The notes beneath the pieces were generated by a model that made no database searches, was not told where the DNA came from, and saw nothing but the letters and a program-made list of their open reading frames with translations. A DNA stretch of 64,000 nt from Halorubrum sp. 2020YC2 (GTDB lineage: Archaea; Halobacteriota; Halobacteria; Halobacteriales; Haloferacaceae). Shown here piece after piece: positions 54,628 to 63,936 of this stretch (positions are counted from its first letter, which is position 1; the number at the start of each line of letters is the position of its first letter). Location: the NCBI RefSeq assembly GCF_018623055.1, contig NZ_CP076019.1, forward strand, positions 1,736,001 through 1,800,000, given 5' to 3'. Position numbers and translations under genes: made by a program.

Positions 54628-55524
54628 TCAGTTCCGCGGTTCGTCGGCCTCGGACTCCGACTCCTCTAACTCGACGTCGAGCTCCTCGTCGAGGTCGGCG
54701 TCCCCGGAGCCGCCGTTGCCGTCGAGGTCGGCCTCCAGGTCGGCGCCGTCTATCTCCGCCTCGATGTCGGCAAGCTCGTCGTCGACTTCCTCGTCGCTGA
54801 CGTCGGCGTCGCCGCTCGACGACTCGCCTTTGCCGAGTTCGCCTTTGAGCGTCTCCAGCTCGGCGTCGACCTCGCTGTTCGTCGACAGCCCCTCCAGCTC
54901 GCGGTCGATGCTGTCCTTGTCGGAGAGCGCGTCCTCGAAGGCGCCGGAGTCTTCCAGCTCGTCCATCGCCTCCGAGCGCGCCTCCATCTCCTCGGTCCGC
55001 TCCTCGGCGCGTTCGATCGAGCGGCTCACGTCCTCCATCTCGTCGCCGACGCCGGTCATCGCCTCCGAGACGCGAGTGGACGCCTCCGCGGCCTCGTAGC
55101 GGGCCTTCATCGTCTCCTTCTTCGTGCGGAACTCCTCGATGCGGTTCTGGAGCTTGTTCTTCTTCTCGACGAGCTGGTCCTGCGTGTCGTTCAGCTTCGC
55201 TATCTGACCCTCCAACTCCTCGATCTGGGTCATCTTCGACTTCTTCTTTTCGAGCGCCTTCCGCGCGAGGTCGTCGCGGTCCTGCTGGACCGCCTCGCGG
55301 GCCTGCCGGTTGTGCTTCTCGACGTTCTCTTCGAGCTTGCGCTTCTGGATCTCCAGACGCTTCTTCTGGGTCGTCAGGTCGGCGATCCCCTGTTTGACGT
55401 CCTGAAGCTCGTCGCGCATCTGTTCGTACGAGTAGTCGAGCGATTCGGTCGGGTCTTCCGCCCGGTTGAGGAGGGCGTTCACCTTCGAACGGATGACGTA
55501 GGAGGCGCGCGAGAGGATTCCCAT
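54628..55524 (-). CDS. PspA/IM30 family membrane-remodelling protein
   Basis: This 298-residue protein starts MGILSRASYVIRSKVNALLN, the membrane-binding amphipathic helix of PspA. A long coiled coil (residues 30-180; DQLVEKKNKLQNRIEEFRTK) follows, then an acidic C-terminal tail of about 80 residues (Asp/Glu/Gly). It would polymerise on the membrane under stress. It stands alone, divergent from the sugar isomerase. Confidence 0.87.
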   Translation of the reverse strand: MGILSRASYVIRSKVNALLNRAEDPTESLDYSYEQMRDELQDVKQGIADLTTQKKRLEIQKRKLEENVEKHNRQAREAVQQDRDDLARKALEKKKSKMTQIEELEGQIAKLNDTQDQLVEKKNKLQNRIEEFRTKKETMKARYEAAEASTRVSEAMTGVGDEMEDVSRSIERAEERTEEMEARSEAMDELEDSGAFEDALSDKDSIDRELEGLSTNSEVDAELETLKGELGKGESSSGDADVSDEEVDDELADIEAEIDGADLEADLDGNGGSGDADLDEELDVELEESESEADEPRN

Positions 55525-55623
55525 ACCACGTCGTACGCGTTCCACCCGTTAAAACCTCATGCGGTTCGTCGGCGGAACGGGCGGTTCGCGGCGGGAGCGA
55601 GGGCCGCGGCGGCGCTTCCTGAA

Positions 55624-55633
55624 CACTTATTCG
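55624..55633 (+). promoter_or_regulatory. TATA-like promoter element of the sugar isomerase gene
   Basis: CACTTATTCG is centred 27 bases before the ATG at 55656 and nearly matches the element upstream of the Mrp gene. Confidence 0.5.
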
Positions 55634-55655
55634 CGGTGTGGCCGTACGACCGCGC

Positions 55656-56627
55656 ATGGATATCGGCGTGCTAACAGTTCCCTTAGGCGGCGAAGCGATC
55701 GACGACGCGGCCGCGTACCTCGACGGTCTCGGCGTCGACGCCGTCGAACTCGGCGTCGGTGGGTGGCCCGACGAGGACCACGTCGACCGCGAGACGCTCC
55801 TCAACGACGAGGGCGCGCGCGAAACCCTCCGAGCGCTGCTCGACGACCACGGCCTGCGGATCTCCGCGCTGGCGACGCACAACAATCCGCTTCATCCCGA
55901 CGAGGAGCGGGCCGCCGCGGCCGACCGCGAACTGCGCGAGGCGATCGAGTTGGCCGACCTGCTCGGCGTCGACGCCGTGACTTGCTTCTCCGGGCTTCCC
56001 GCGGGCGCGCCCGGCGACTCGACGCCGAACTGGGTCACGGCGCCGTGGCCGGCCGAACACGCCGACGCGCTCGACTACCAGTGGGACGAGGTCGCGGTCC
56101 CGTACTGGACGGAGCTGGCGGCCCACGCCGAGCGTCACGGCGTCGACGTGGCGATCGAGATGCACCCGAACATGCTGGTGTACGAGCCGACCGGGCTACT
56201 CGCGCTCCGCGAGGCGACGAACGACCGGATCGGCGCCAACTTCGACCCCTCGCACCTCTACTGGCAGGGGATCGACGTGACCGAGGCGATCCGCTTCCTG
56301 GGCGAGCAAGACGCGATCCACCACGTCCACGCCAAGGACACGAGGGTGTACGAGGCGAACGCCCGGGTGAAGGGCGTCCTCGACACGACGGGCTACGCCG
56401 AGGAGGCCGACCGCTCGTGGCTGTTCCGTTCGATCGGCTACGGCCACGGCGAAGAGCACTGGAAGGACGTGGTCTCGACGCTCCGGATGGTCGGCTACGA
56501 GGGCGCGCTGTCGATCGAACACGAGGACTCGCTCACCTCCGCGCGAGAGGGGTTAGAGAAGGCCGTCGACGTGCTGGAGCGCGCGGTCTTCGAGACGGAA
56601 CCGGGCGACGCGTACTGGGCGGAATGA
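55656..56627 (+). CDS. Sugar phosphate isomerase/epimerase (xylose isomerase-like TIM barrel)
   Basis: This 323-residue protein begins MDIGVLTVPLGG. Metal-ligand motifs are VAIEMHPNMLVY (Glu), NFDPSHLYWQG (Asp and His), HHVHAKDTRVYE (His) and LSIEHEDSL (Glu), all intact. It would isomerise a sugar or inositol derivative. It precedes an NAD-dependent Gfo/Idh/MocA dehydrogenase by 24 bases, an arrangement used in carbohydrate or inositol catabolism. Confidence 0.85.
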   Translation: MDIGVLTVPLGGEAIDDAAAYLDGLGVDAVELGVGGWPDEDHVDRETLLNDEGARETLRALLDDHGLRISALATHNNPLHPDEERAAAADRELREAIELADLLGVDAVTCFSGLPAGAPGDSTPNWVTAPWPAEHADALDYQWDEVAVPYWTELAAHAERHGVDVAIEMHPNMLVYEPTGLLALREATNDRIGANFDPSHLYWQGIDVTEAIRFLGEQDAIHHVHAKDTRVYEANARVKGVLDTTGYAEEADRSWLFRSIGYGHGEEHWKDVVSTLRMVGYEGALSIEHEDSLTSAREGLEKAVDVLERAVFETEPGDAYWAE

Positions 56628-56651
56628 GATGACGACCGCGGACCACGGACA

Positions 56652-57785
56652 ATGACCGACGAACCGCTGAAGATCGGCGTGCTGGGGTATCGATTCATGG
56701 GCAAGGCGCACGCGAACGCGATGGCGCGGCTCCCGATGTTCTTCCCGGACGCGCCCGAAATCGAGCGACACACGCTCGTCGGGCGCGACGAGGAAGCCCT
56801 CGCGGACGCGGCCGAGCGGTTCGGCTTCGCGCACGCCGCGACGGACTGGGAGGCCGCGCTCGACGAGGTGGACGTCTTCTACAACCTCGGACCGAACCAC
56901 GTCCACGCGGAGCCGTCGATCGCGGCCCTCGAGGCGGGGATTCCCGTCCTCTGTGAGAAACCGCTCGCGCCGACGCTGGAGGAGGCCGCGGCCATGCGCG
57001 ACGCCGCGGCCGCGGCGGACGTGCCGGCCGGAACCGCGTTCAACTACCGGTTCGTCCCGGCGATCCGGTACGCGAAGGGGCTGATCGAGGACGGCGAGTT
57101 GGGCGAGATCCGGCAGGTCCGCGGGCGGTACCTCCAAGACTGGCTCGTCGACCCCGAGGCGCCGTGGGCGTGGCGGATGGACGCCGAGATGGCCGGCTCC
57201 GGCGCCCTCGGTGACTTGGGCGCGCACACGATCGACCTCGCGAACTTCCTCGTCGGGGACGCCGTCGGCGGGATCGACCGCGTCTCGGGGCAGTTGACGA
57301 CGTTCGTCGACGAGCGCCCCGTCTACGACGACGAGGGAGAGGTCGCGGAGTACCGCGACGTGACGGTCGACGACGCCTACTCCGCGCAGGTCGCCTACGA
57401 GTCGGGCGCGACCGGGAGCTTCGAGGCCAGTCGCGTCGCGGAGGGGCACAAGAACGACCACACGGTCGCGGTCCACGGGACGGGGGGGAGCCTGACGTTC
57501 TCTCTGGAGCGGCTCAACGAACTGGAGGTGCTCCGCGAGGGGAACCGCGGCTACGAGACGGTGTTAGTCACCGAGGAGACGGATCCCTACGTCGACCGCT
57601 GGTGGCCGCCCGGTCACGTGATCGGCTGGGAGCACACGTTCGTGCACGAGGGCTACGAGTTCCTCTCGGCGGTCGCGGAGGGGGGGTCGTTCGAGCCGTC
57701 GTTCGCGGACGGCTACGAGGTCCAGCGCGTGCTCGCGGCGATCGAACAGGCGGACGAGCGCGGCGAGCGGGTCGCCGTCGAGTGA
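56652..57785 (+). CDS. Gfo/Idh/MocA family oxidoreductase
   Basis: This 377-residue dehydrogenase has the Rossmann motif GVLGYRFMGKAHANA, the VLCEKPLAPTLEEA motif with the catalytic Lys, and GDLGAHTIDLANFLVGD with the conserved Asp/His. The C-terminal sheet domain is complete. NAD(P)-dependent oxidation of a sugar or polyol is likely; the exact substrate is unknown. It forms a two-gene unit with the isomerase. Confidence 0.87.
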   Translation: MTDEPLKIGVLGYRFMGKAHANAMARLPMFFPDAPEIERHTLVGRDEEALADAAERFGFAHAATDWEAALDEVDVFYNLGPNHVHAEPSIAALEAGIPVLCEKPLAPTLEEAAAMRDAAAAADVPAGTAFNYRFVPAIRYAKGLIEDGELGEIRQVRGRYLQDWLVDPEAPWAWRMDAEMAGSGALGDLGAHTIDLANFLVGDAVGGIDRVSGQLTTFVDERPVYDDEGEVAEYRDVTVDDAYSAQVAYESGATGSFEASRVAEGHKNDHTVAVHGTGGSLTFSLERLNELEVLREGNRGYETVLVTEETDPYVDRWWPPGHVIGWEHTFVHEGYEFLSAVAEGGSFEPSFADGYEVQRVLAAIEQADERGERVAVE

Positions 57786-57832
57786 GCGCCCGCGGCGGAG
57801 GGGAGTGAGTCGGGTCGCCCGCCCGCTCCGCT

Positions 57833-58300
57833 TCAGACGCCGACGCCGCCGCCCGGCGTGCTGCCGCCGTTCTCCTCACTCCACTCCTCGATGGCGGAGT
57901 CCTCGCCGTCGTAGCTGCCGAGCGTCTCGCGGGTGTCGAACGCGACCGGCTCCCAGACGACCTCGAAGTTCTCGTTGCCGGTGGCGTTGGGAACGGGCAC
58001 CCGGTCGCCCGGCCGGACGACGCCCTCGCCGGGCCACGCGCCGAACTGGACGTTGCCGTCCGGGTCCTCGCCGCGGACGTACAGCTCCTCCGCGGGGACC
58101 GGTTCGGGACCGAGCGCGACGACGACGAGCGAGCCGTTCTCCTGTTGCCCCTCGAACTCGGCGTCCGGCGGGGCGACGCCGTCGATGAGCCCGAACACCG
58201 CCGCGCCGACGATCGCCAGCAGCAGCACGACGATCCCGACGAGCAGTCCCGTGCCCGCCAGCGGGGTGAACCCTCGCTCGTCGTTCCGGAACGCGACCAT
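57833..58300 (-). CDS. Pilin-like (type IV signal) secreted protein
   Basis: This 155-residue protein has an N-terminal FRNDERGFTPLAGTGLLVG segment then a hydrophobic helix (residues 14-40), like archaeal pilin-type signals, although the usual SPxIG motif is weak. The rest is a soluble beta-rich domain with a low-complexity C-terminus (GGSTPGGGVGV). I infer membrane-anchored or pilin-like export. Function unknown. Confidence 0.6.
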   Translation of the reverse strand: MVAFRNDERGFTPLAGTGLLVGIVVLLLAIVGAAVFGLIDGVAPPDAEFEGQQENGSLVVVALGPEPVPAEELYVRGEDPDGNVQFGAWPGEGVVRPGDRVPVPNATGNENFEVVWEPVAFDTRETLGSYDGEDSAIEEWSEENGGSTPGGGVGV

Positions 58301-58461
58301 TCAAGCATCACTCAGACGGCGGCAATATAAGTCTTTCCGCGCCGCGTATCAGCGCTGATAAGATCCGAGAGCGCCGGGGACCGGACGCGCGGGCCGAGGC
58401 GCCGCCTCGGACCCCCGGACCGAACCGGAAACGGGTTATTTCGCGCGACCGAACTCCGACC

Positions 58462-59085
58462 GTGACGTTCCGGATCGACGGTTCGACGGGCGGGCGCCCC
58501 CGCGGGCTTCGCGGCATCGCGCGCACCTGGGCGGCGGTGCTCGTTCGGCCGCGGCAGGCGTTCGCGAACGGCATCACGCCCGGCGATCAGGCGCCCGCGC
58601 TGACGTTCGCGGTCGCGGTCGCCGCGGCGTTCACGCTCGGGCTGATCGCGACGGACCCCGCCGCGATCCCCGGCGTCGTCCCTTCCTCTCCGGCGTTGAC
58701 GGCGCTCGTCGTCTTCGTCGTCGTCGTGGTGGTCGGGCTGCCGGTCGGCCTCCACCTGACCGCCGCGGTCGCGACCGTCTCGGTCGTGGTCGCGAGCGTC
58801 GAGGTCGCGGACGGACGCTTCGCGCTGCGCGACCGCGGGGGCGTGAGCGAGACCGTTCAGGCCGTCGCGTACGCCAGTTCCCCGATGGCGCTGGCCGGCC
58901 CGGCGATTCCGGAGTTGCGAGTCGTCTGCGGCGCGTACGCCGCGGTGCTTCTGTTCGTCGGGCTCCGGGCGGTCCACGGACTTGGACCGGTCCGAACGGT
59001 CGTGGCCGCGCTCCCGCCGGCCGCGCTCGGCTACGGCGTGGGGTACCGCGCCGTGGCCGCGGCGCGGACGCTGTTCGGCGCGTGA
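58462..59085 (+). CDS. YIP1-family membrane protein
   Basis: This 207-residue protein begins with a GTG start and has ARTWAAVLVRPRQAFANGITPG, typical of the YIP1 N-terminus, then five hydrophobic segments with little charge. The family is not functionally assigned in archaea. It is separated from the next gene by 74 bases. Confidence 0.7.
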   Translation: MTFRIDGSTGGRPRGLRGIARTWAAVLVRPRQAFANGITPGDQAPALTFAVAVAAAFTLGLIATDPAAIPGVVPSSPALTALVVFVVVVVVGLPVGLHLTAAVATVSVVVASVEVADGRFALRDRGGVSETVQAVAYASSPMALAGPAIPELRVVCGAYAAVLLFVGLRAVHGLGPVRTVVAALPPAALGYGVGYRAVAAARTLFGA

Positions 59086-59126
59086 CGCGTCGGCGCCTCG
59101 TCGCGGCCCCAGCGGGCTTTCGACAA

Positions 59127-59136
59127 CCGTTTTAGG
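59127..59136 (+). promoter_or_regulatory. TATA-like promoter element of the RecJ-like gene
   Basis: CCGTTTTAGG is centred 28 bases before the ATG at 59160, fitting leaderless transcription. Confidence 0.4.
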
Positions 59137-59159
59137 CCCGAGACTCTCGGTGTATTCAA

Positions 59160-61358
59160 ATGGGATCCTGTATCATCTGTGGCACCGACGTCGGGGGCGG
59201 TCGCGTCTGCGATTCGCACCAGGAAGACGTCGTGTTCGACTTCCGCGGCAACTCCCCCGACGACCTAGTTCCGAGCCGGTTCTACCGGGGCGTCGTCGAC
59301 GGGTACGCCGAGTTCGGCGTGTTCGTCGACCTCGCGCCGGGCGTCACCGGACTGCTCCACCGCTCAGAGCTGGACCGCCGCCTCGACAGCCTCGACTGGG
59401 AGCCGGGCGACGACGTGTTCGTCCAGGTGAAGGGCGTCCGCGACAACGGCAACGTCGACCTCGGCTGGTCGATCCGACAGGCCGACCGCGAATTCCGCGG
59501 CGTCCTCGTGCAGGAGTCCGCCGGCGAACACCTCCCGGACGAGGAGGCGAGCGAGGGCGACGAATCCGAGGAGGCGACAGACGAGGGGGCGACAGACGAG
59601 GTTCAACCCGACGAATCGACCGAAGAGGACGGGGACGAAGAGCGGTCTGACGACGCGGTCGAGTCCGAGGCGCCCGCCGGCGACAACGTCGTCGAGTCCG
59701 ATGCCGACCCCGACCCGAGCGGTGAGACGATGTCCGGCGAGGTCGCGCAGGCCGACGAAAGCGAGGCCGAGGCGACCGACGACGACGGGGAGCCCGGCGA
59801 CGTCGACGCGGCGTCCGCCTCCGGCGACGACGCGGTCGGCGGCTCCGACGAGGAGCCCGAGCGCGTGTCGATCGCGACCCTCGAAGACGCGATAGGCGAG
59901 TCGGTCCGGATCGAGGGCGAGGTCGTCGGCGTCCGCCAGACCGGCGGGCCGACGGTGTTCGAGGTCAGCGACGAGACGGGCGCGGTCGACGTGGCCGCGT
60001 TCGTCGAACCGGGCGTCCGAGCGCACCCGGACGTCGAGGTTGGCGACGCGGTACGGGTCGACGGCGAGGTCGAGAGCCACCGCGGCGACGTTCAGGTGGA
60101 GTCAGAGGCGCTCGTCCTCCTCGACGGCGAGGGGGCCGAGACGGTCCGCCGCCGGATCGCGGAGGCGCTCACCGACGAGGCCCGCCCCGAGGGGCTTCAG
60201 CCGCTGGGCGGCGACGAGACGGTCGCGGCGCTCGCGGACGGCCTCCTCGACGCGGCCGAGGCGGTCCGCCGCGCGGTCCTCGAGTCGCGACCGATCGTCG
60301 TCCGTCACCCGGCGACGGCCGACGGCTACGTCGCGGGCGCCGCGGTCGAGCGCGCCGTCCTCCCGCTGATCCGCGACGAGCACGCGAAGAGCGACGCGGA
60401 GTACCACTACTTCACCCGCCGTCCGCTCGACGAGCCGGTGTACGGGATGGACGCGGCCACCAACGACGCGACCCGGATGCTCCAAGACCGGGACCGCCAC
60501 GATGAGAAGCTCCCACTCTTCCTGCTCGTCGGCGCCGGTTCGACGACCGAGTCCGCCGACGGCATCGACCTGCTGTCGGTGTACGGGGTCGACGCGGTCG
60601 TCGTCGACGCCGCGGTCGCGGACCCAGAGGCCCGGGACGCGGTCGACACGCTCGTCTCGCCGGAGCTGGCCGACGGCGACGGCGACGAGACGCTCTCGAC
60701 AGGCGCGCTCGTCGCCTCGCTGGCGTCCGCGATCAACGACGAGGTCCGCGCCGACCTCCGGCACCTGCCGGCCGTGAGCTACTGGGCGGACGTCCCCGAG
60801 CGGTACGTCGACCTCGCGCGCGACGCGGGTTACGACGCCGAGCGCGTCGCGGAGCTCCGCGAGGCGGTCGCGCTGGAGGCGTACTACCAGTCGTATCAGG
60901 ACAAACGCGAACTGATCGCGGATCTCCTGTTCTCGGACGACGGGAACCTCGCGGCGCACGTCTCCGAGCAGTTCAGAGAGAAGCTGGAGACCGAAATCGA
61001 GACTGCGGACGCGAACGTGGTGACCGAGGCGGTCGACGGCGTCGAGTTCGCGCTACTCGACACCGACGGCTACACGCACCGCTACGACTTCCCGCCGACG
61101 GCGCTCATCTTGGACGACCTCCACCGCCGGCGCGCCGACGGCGAGCCGTTCGCGACGGTCGGGGTCGGCACCGACGAACTGTACGTCCGAACGACCGCGG
61201 ACGTCTCCGTCCGCGACGTGGCCGAGCGCGCGGCCGAGATCGCGCCGAAGGCGGACATCGCCATCGCGGGCGTCCGTGAGGGGAAGATCGAGTTCCTCTC
61301 GGGCGAGCGCGACGCCGTCGAGGACGCCGTCGTCGCCGCCGTCGCAGAGGCGTTCTGA
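59160..61358 (+). CDS. RecJ/DHH-like protein with zinc finger, S1 and OB domains; catalytic motifs degenerate
   Basis: This 732-residue protein has CIICGTDVGGGRVC zinc knuckles (residues 4-17), an S1 RNA/DNA-binding domain (25-100), a long acidic linker, an OB fold (VRIEGEVVGVRQTGG at about 257), and a C-terminal DHH/DHHA1-type region. In the DHH part, the first motif reads HPATADGYVAG, not HxDxDG, and the DHH site reads VVVDAAVADPE. The metal-binding residues are therefore largely lost, so nuclease activity is doubtful. Inactive RecJ relatives serve as Cdc45-like or scaffold partners in archaeal replication, a possible role here. Confidence 0.78.
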   Translation: MGSCIICGTDVGGGRVCDSHQEDVVFDFRGNSPDDLVPSRFYRGVVDGYAEFGVFVDLAPGVTGLLHRSELDRRLDSLDWEPGDDVFVQVKGVRDNGNVDLGWSIRQADREFRGVLVQESAGEHLPDEEASEGDESEEATDEGATDEVQPDESTEEDGDEERSDDAVESEAPAGDNVVESDADPDPSGETMSGEVAQADESEAEATDDDGEPGDVDAASASGDDAVGGSDEEPERVSIATLEDAIGESVRIEGEVVGVRQTGGPTVFEVSDETGAVDVAAFVEPGVRAHPDVEVGDAVRVDGEVESHRGDVQVESEALVLLDGEGAETVRRRIAEALTDEARPEGLQPLGGDETVAALADGLLDAAEAVRRAVLESRPIVVRHPATADGYVAGAAVERAVLPLIRDEHAKSDAEYHYFTRRPLDEPVYGMDAATNDATRMLQDRDRHDEKLPLFLLVGAGSTTESADGIDLLSVYGVDAVVVDAAVADPEARDAVDTLVSPELADGDGDETLSTGALVASLASAINDEVRADLRHLPAVSYWADVPERYVDLARDAGYDAERVAELREAVALEAYYQSYQDKRELIADLLFSDDGNLAAHVSEQFREKLETEIETADANVVTEAVDGVEFALLDTDGYTHRYDFPPTALILDDLHRRRADGEPFATVGVGTDELYVRTTADVSVRDVAERAAEIAPKADIAIAGVREGKIEFLSGERDAVEDAVVAAVAEAF

Positions 61359-61499
61359 GGCGGCCGCTCGTCGCGGGAGTTCGAGGGACGACCCCGAGCG
61401 GACCTCTCCTCCGCTCCGCAAGGGTATGCGCTGTAGTTTTATTTCACTCGCGGTTGAGAACTGGCGGGAATCGAACCGGCCGGTGGATTCTTGCTGGTG

Positions 61500-61527
61500 T
61501 GTGACACTCCCTCAGACTGGTGTCACA
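61500..61527. promoter_or_regulatory. Inverted repeat just before the DoxX gene
   Basis: TGTGACAC (61500-61507) and GTGTCACA (61520-61527) are a perfect inverted repeat with a 12-base spacer, ending 2 bases before the ATG at 61530. The best TATA-like string, GTTTTATTTC, lies about 90 bases upstream of the ATG. It may be an operator or an mRNA hairpin hiding the start. Confidence 0.5.
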
Positions 61528-61529
61528 AG

Positions 61530-62111
61530 ATGGCTACACGACCCTCGGAACGAACGCTCCGCGCGGAGCTGCTCGGCCGTAACGTGGACTTCAGCTACTC
61601 GGAGACGTGGCTCGCGTACTCGATGCTCGGCCTCCGAGTCGTGATGGCGTGGGTGTTCCTCCAAGCCGGGTTAGAGAAGCTGTTCGAGGGGGGGTTGGCC
61701 GACCCCCTCGCGTGGAGTTCCGTCGGGTTCCTCCAGAACGCGATCGCCGACGCCAACCCGCTTCAGGGGCTGTTCCTCTTTTTCGCGGACTTCGCCGCGA
61801 TCATCGACCCGATGGTGGTGTTCGGACAGATCCTGATCGGGCTGGCCCTGCTCTTCGGCGTCCTCTTCCGGTTCGCGGCGCTGATGGGCGCGATCATGAT
61901 GTCGATGTTCTGGACCGCGGCCTGGCAGGGCGGGCTCACCGACGGGTTCCCGGTCGCGCACGGCTACTTCGTCGACAGCTCGCTCGTGTACATGCTGATC
62001 CTGTTCGGGCTGGGCGCGTGGGGCGCCGGCCGGATCGTCGGGGTCGACCGAGCGCTAGAGGAGACGGAACTGGTCGAGAACGCCCCGTGGCTGCGGTTCC
62101 TGCTCGGGTGA
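61530..62111 (+). CDS. DoxX/TQO-like membrane protein
   Basis: This 193-residue protein has four membrane spans typical of DoxX: GLRVVMAWVFLQAGLEKLFE is the first, then a span with VFGQILIGLALLFGVLFR, another with LMGAIMMSMFWTAAWQGG, and the last with VYMLILFGLGAWGAGRIVG. It may be linked to thiosulfate or quinone chemistry, but that is family-level only. ATG 61530 is chosen over an upstream one. Confidence 0.8.
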   Translation: MATRPSERTLRAELLGRNVDFSYSETWLAYSMLGLRVVMAWVFLQAGLEKLFEGGLADPLAWSSVGFLQNAIADANPLQGLFLFFADFAAIIDPMVVFGQILIGLALLFGVLFRFAALMGAIMMSMFWTAAWQGGLTDGFPVAHGYFVDSSLVYMLILFGLGAWGAGRIVGVDRALEETELVENAPWLRFLLG

Positions 62112-62165
62112 GGAGTCGGCGGCGACCCGCTGCGAGATTTTTGCCGTCGGTCGGTGCCCGCCCAG

Positions 62166-62822
62166 TCACCGGCGTGTGAACGGTCCGGGCGGGAGGATGA
62201 GGTCGTCGAGTTCGGGTCGCTGTTTCACGTTGAACACGACCGACAGCTCGTCGGTCAGGGGGTAACCGTTACAGGAGAGCCGGAACCCCCGCTCCGCGAG
62301 GTCGTCGGGCATGATGTGGTCGGTGGGCTGCGAGAGCTCCCCCTCCGCGAGGTACACCGCGCAGTTCGCGCAGGCGCCGCCGCGACACGAGAAGGGCCAC
62401 GCGAAGCCGCTGCGCTCGGCCGCCTCCAGCAGGCTCTCGTCGGGGTGGACGAGCAGCCGACCGTGGGCGTCGGGGCCGAGGTCGGCGTGGGCGGCCTTCC
62501 GGAACAGCTCGTCGTCGTCGAGCGACCAGCCGTAGTCGACGATGGCCTCGTAGTCGAGGAACTCCACGCGGGTCGAGCGCGGCTCCCGCGCGTCGCCCCC
62601 CTGAGAGAGGTCGACGTCCGCCGGGTCGACCTCGTCGTCGCCCCCGTCGCCGTCTCCGTCGCGCTCCGACAGCTCTCGGTAGGCGCGGCGGACCAGCTGG
62701 AACTCCTCGGTCGAACCCCCCTGGTCGGGGTGGGCGCGCTTCACGCGCTCGCGGTAGGCCCGTTCGACCGCGTCGTCGTCGGCGTCCTCGTCGACGTCCA
62801 ACACCTCGAACGGGGAGACCAT
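62166..62822 (-). CDS. J-domain and [2Fe-2S] ferredoxin fusion
   Basis: This 218-residue protein starts with a J domain (MVSPFEVLDVDEDADDDAVE) holding the HPD motif at residues 31-33 (RAHPDQGG). An acidic linker is followed by a plant-type ferredoxin with cluster ligands C146, C151, C154 and C184 (PFSCRGGACANC and RLSCNGYP). The DYGWSLDDDELFRKA helix is the haloarchaeal ferredoxin insertion. The fusion could target a Hsp70-type chaperone to an Fe-S or redox process. Confidence 0.88.
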   Translation of the reverse strand: MVSPFEVLDVDEDADDDAVERAYRERVKRAHPDQGGSTEEFQLVRRAYRELSERDGDGDGGDDEVDPADVDLSQGGDAREPRSTRVEFLDYEAIVDYGWSLDDDELFRKAAHADLGPDAHGRLLVHPDESLLEAAERSGFAWPFSCRGGACANCAVYLAEGELSQPTDHIMPDDLAERGFRLSCNGYPLTDELSVVFNVKQRPELDDLILPPGPFTRR

Positions 62823-62925
62823 CCGGTTACCTACCGTACGCGCGTGAGGCACATAAACTGCCCAGAAGTCGGCAGGCGGATCACGGGGCGAGCCGGCGGG
62901 CGGCCGGACCGCCGCGGACCGGTCA

Positions 62926-62936
62926 GCGTTTAAGAG
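62926..62936 (+). promoter_or_regulatory. TATA-like promoter element of fen1
   Basis: GCGTTTAAGAG is centred about 28 bases before the ATG at 62959, implying leaderless transcription of fen1. The divergent ferredoxin gene starts 136 bases away. Confidence 0.5.
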
Positions 62937-62958
62937 CGCCGCGCCCCAGAGACCGGTA

Positions 62959-63936
62959 ATGGGAAACGCCGACCTGCGCGACCTCGCGTCGATCCGCGAC
63001 GTCTCCTTCGCGGAGATCGAGGGGAGCGTCGTCGCCGTCGACGCGCACAACTGGCTGTACCGCTACCTCACGACGACGGTGAAGTGGACCTCGGACGAGA
63101 AGTACACCACCGCCGACGGCGTCGAGGTGGCGAACCTGATCGGCGTCGTCCAGGGGCTCCCGAAGTTCTTCGAGCACGACCTGATCCCCGTGATGGTGTT
63201 CGACGGCGCCGTCACCGACCTGAAGGCCGACGAGGTGGCGGAGCGCCGCGAGAAGCGCGAGGCGGCCGAGGAGCGGCGGGCGGCCGCGGAGGATCGCGGC
63301 GACGCGGTCGAGGCCGCGCGCTTAGAGGCCCGGACCCAGCGGCTCACGGACACGATACAGGAGACGACCCGCGAGCTGCTGGAACTGCTCGACGTGCCGG
63401 TCGTCGAGGCGCCCGCGGAGGGGGAAGCCCAGTGCGCGCACATGGCCGCGACCGGGACCGTCGACCACGCGGGTAGCGAGGACTACGACACCCTCCTGTT
63501 CGGCGCGACGACGACGCTCCGTCAGCTGACGAGCAAGGGCGACCCCGAAATGATGGACCTCGCGGCGACGCTTTCGGACCTCGACCTCGACCGGCAGGGG
63601 CTCGTCGACGTCGCGATGCTCTGCGGCACCGATTTCAACGAGGGCGTCCGCGGGATCGGCCCGAAGACCGCGGTGACGGAGGTACGGGAACACGGTGATT
63701 TGTGGAGCGTCTTGGAAGCCCGAGACGCCGAAATCCCGAACGCGGCGGCGATCCGAGAGCTGTTCATGGACCCGCCCGCGGAGGACGTCGCGGTCGACGC
63801 CGACGTGAACCCGGACGTCGAGGCCGCCCGCGAGTACGTCGTCGACGAGTGGGGGGTCGCCGCCGACGAGGTCGAGCGGGGGTTCGAGCGCGTCGCGGAG
63901 TCGCAGGTCCAGACCGGGCTGGACCGGTGGACCTGA
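62959..63936 (+). CDS. fen1: Flap endonuclease 1
   Basis: This 325-residue nuclease removes 5' flaps in Okazaki fragment maturation. It shows [14 protein letters not shown] and [15 protein letters not shown] (first metal site), [33 protein letters not shown] and [19 protein letters not shown] (H2TH region). The C-terminus, QTGLDRWT, is a PCNA-interacting peptide ending in an aromatic residue. The gene is complete and the product of normal length. Confidence 0.96.
   Translation: MGNADLRDLASIRDVSFAEIEGSVVAVDAHNWLYRYLTTTVKWTSDEKYTTADGVEVANLIGVVQGLPKFFEHDLIPVMVFDGAVTDLKADEVAERREKREAAEERRAAAEDRGDAVEAARLEARTQRLTDTIQETTRELLELLDVPVVEAPAEGEAQCAHMAATGTVDHAGSEDYDTLLFGATTTLRQLTSKGDPEMMDLAATLSDLDLDRQGLVDVAMLCGTDFNEGVRGIGPKTAVTEVREHGDLWSVLEARDAEIPNAAAIRELFMDPPAEDVAVDADVNPDVEAAREYVVDEWGVAADEVERGFERVAESQVQTGLDRWT

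Noticed and set aside
54200-55885. 561-codon minus-strand frame over the epimerase, PspA and isomerase genes
   Set aside because: It is Arg/Ser-rich shadow sequence spanning several real genes and their gaps.
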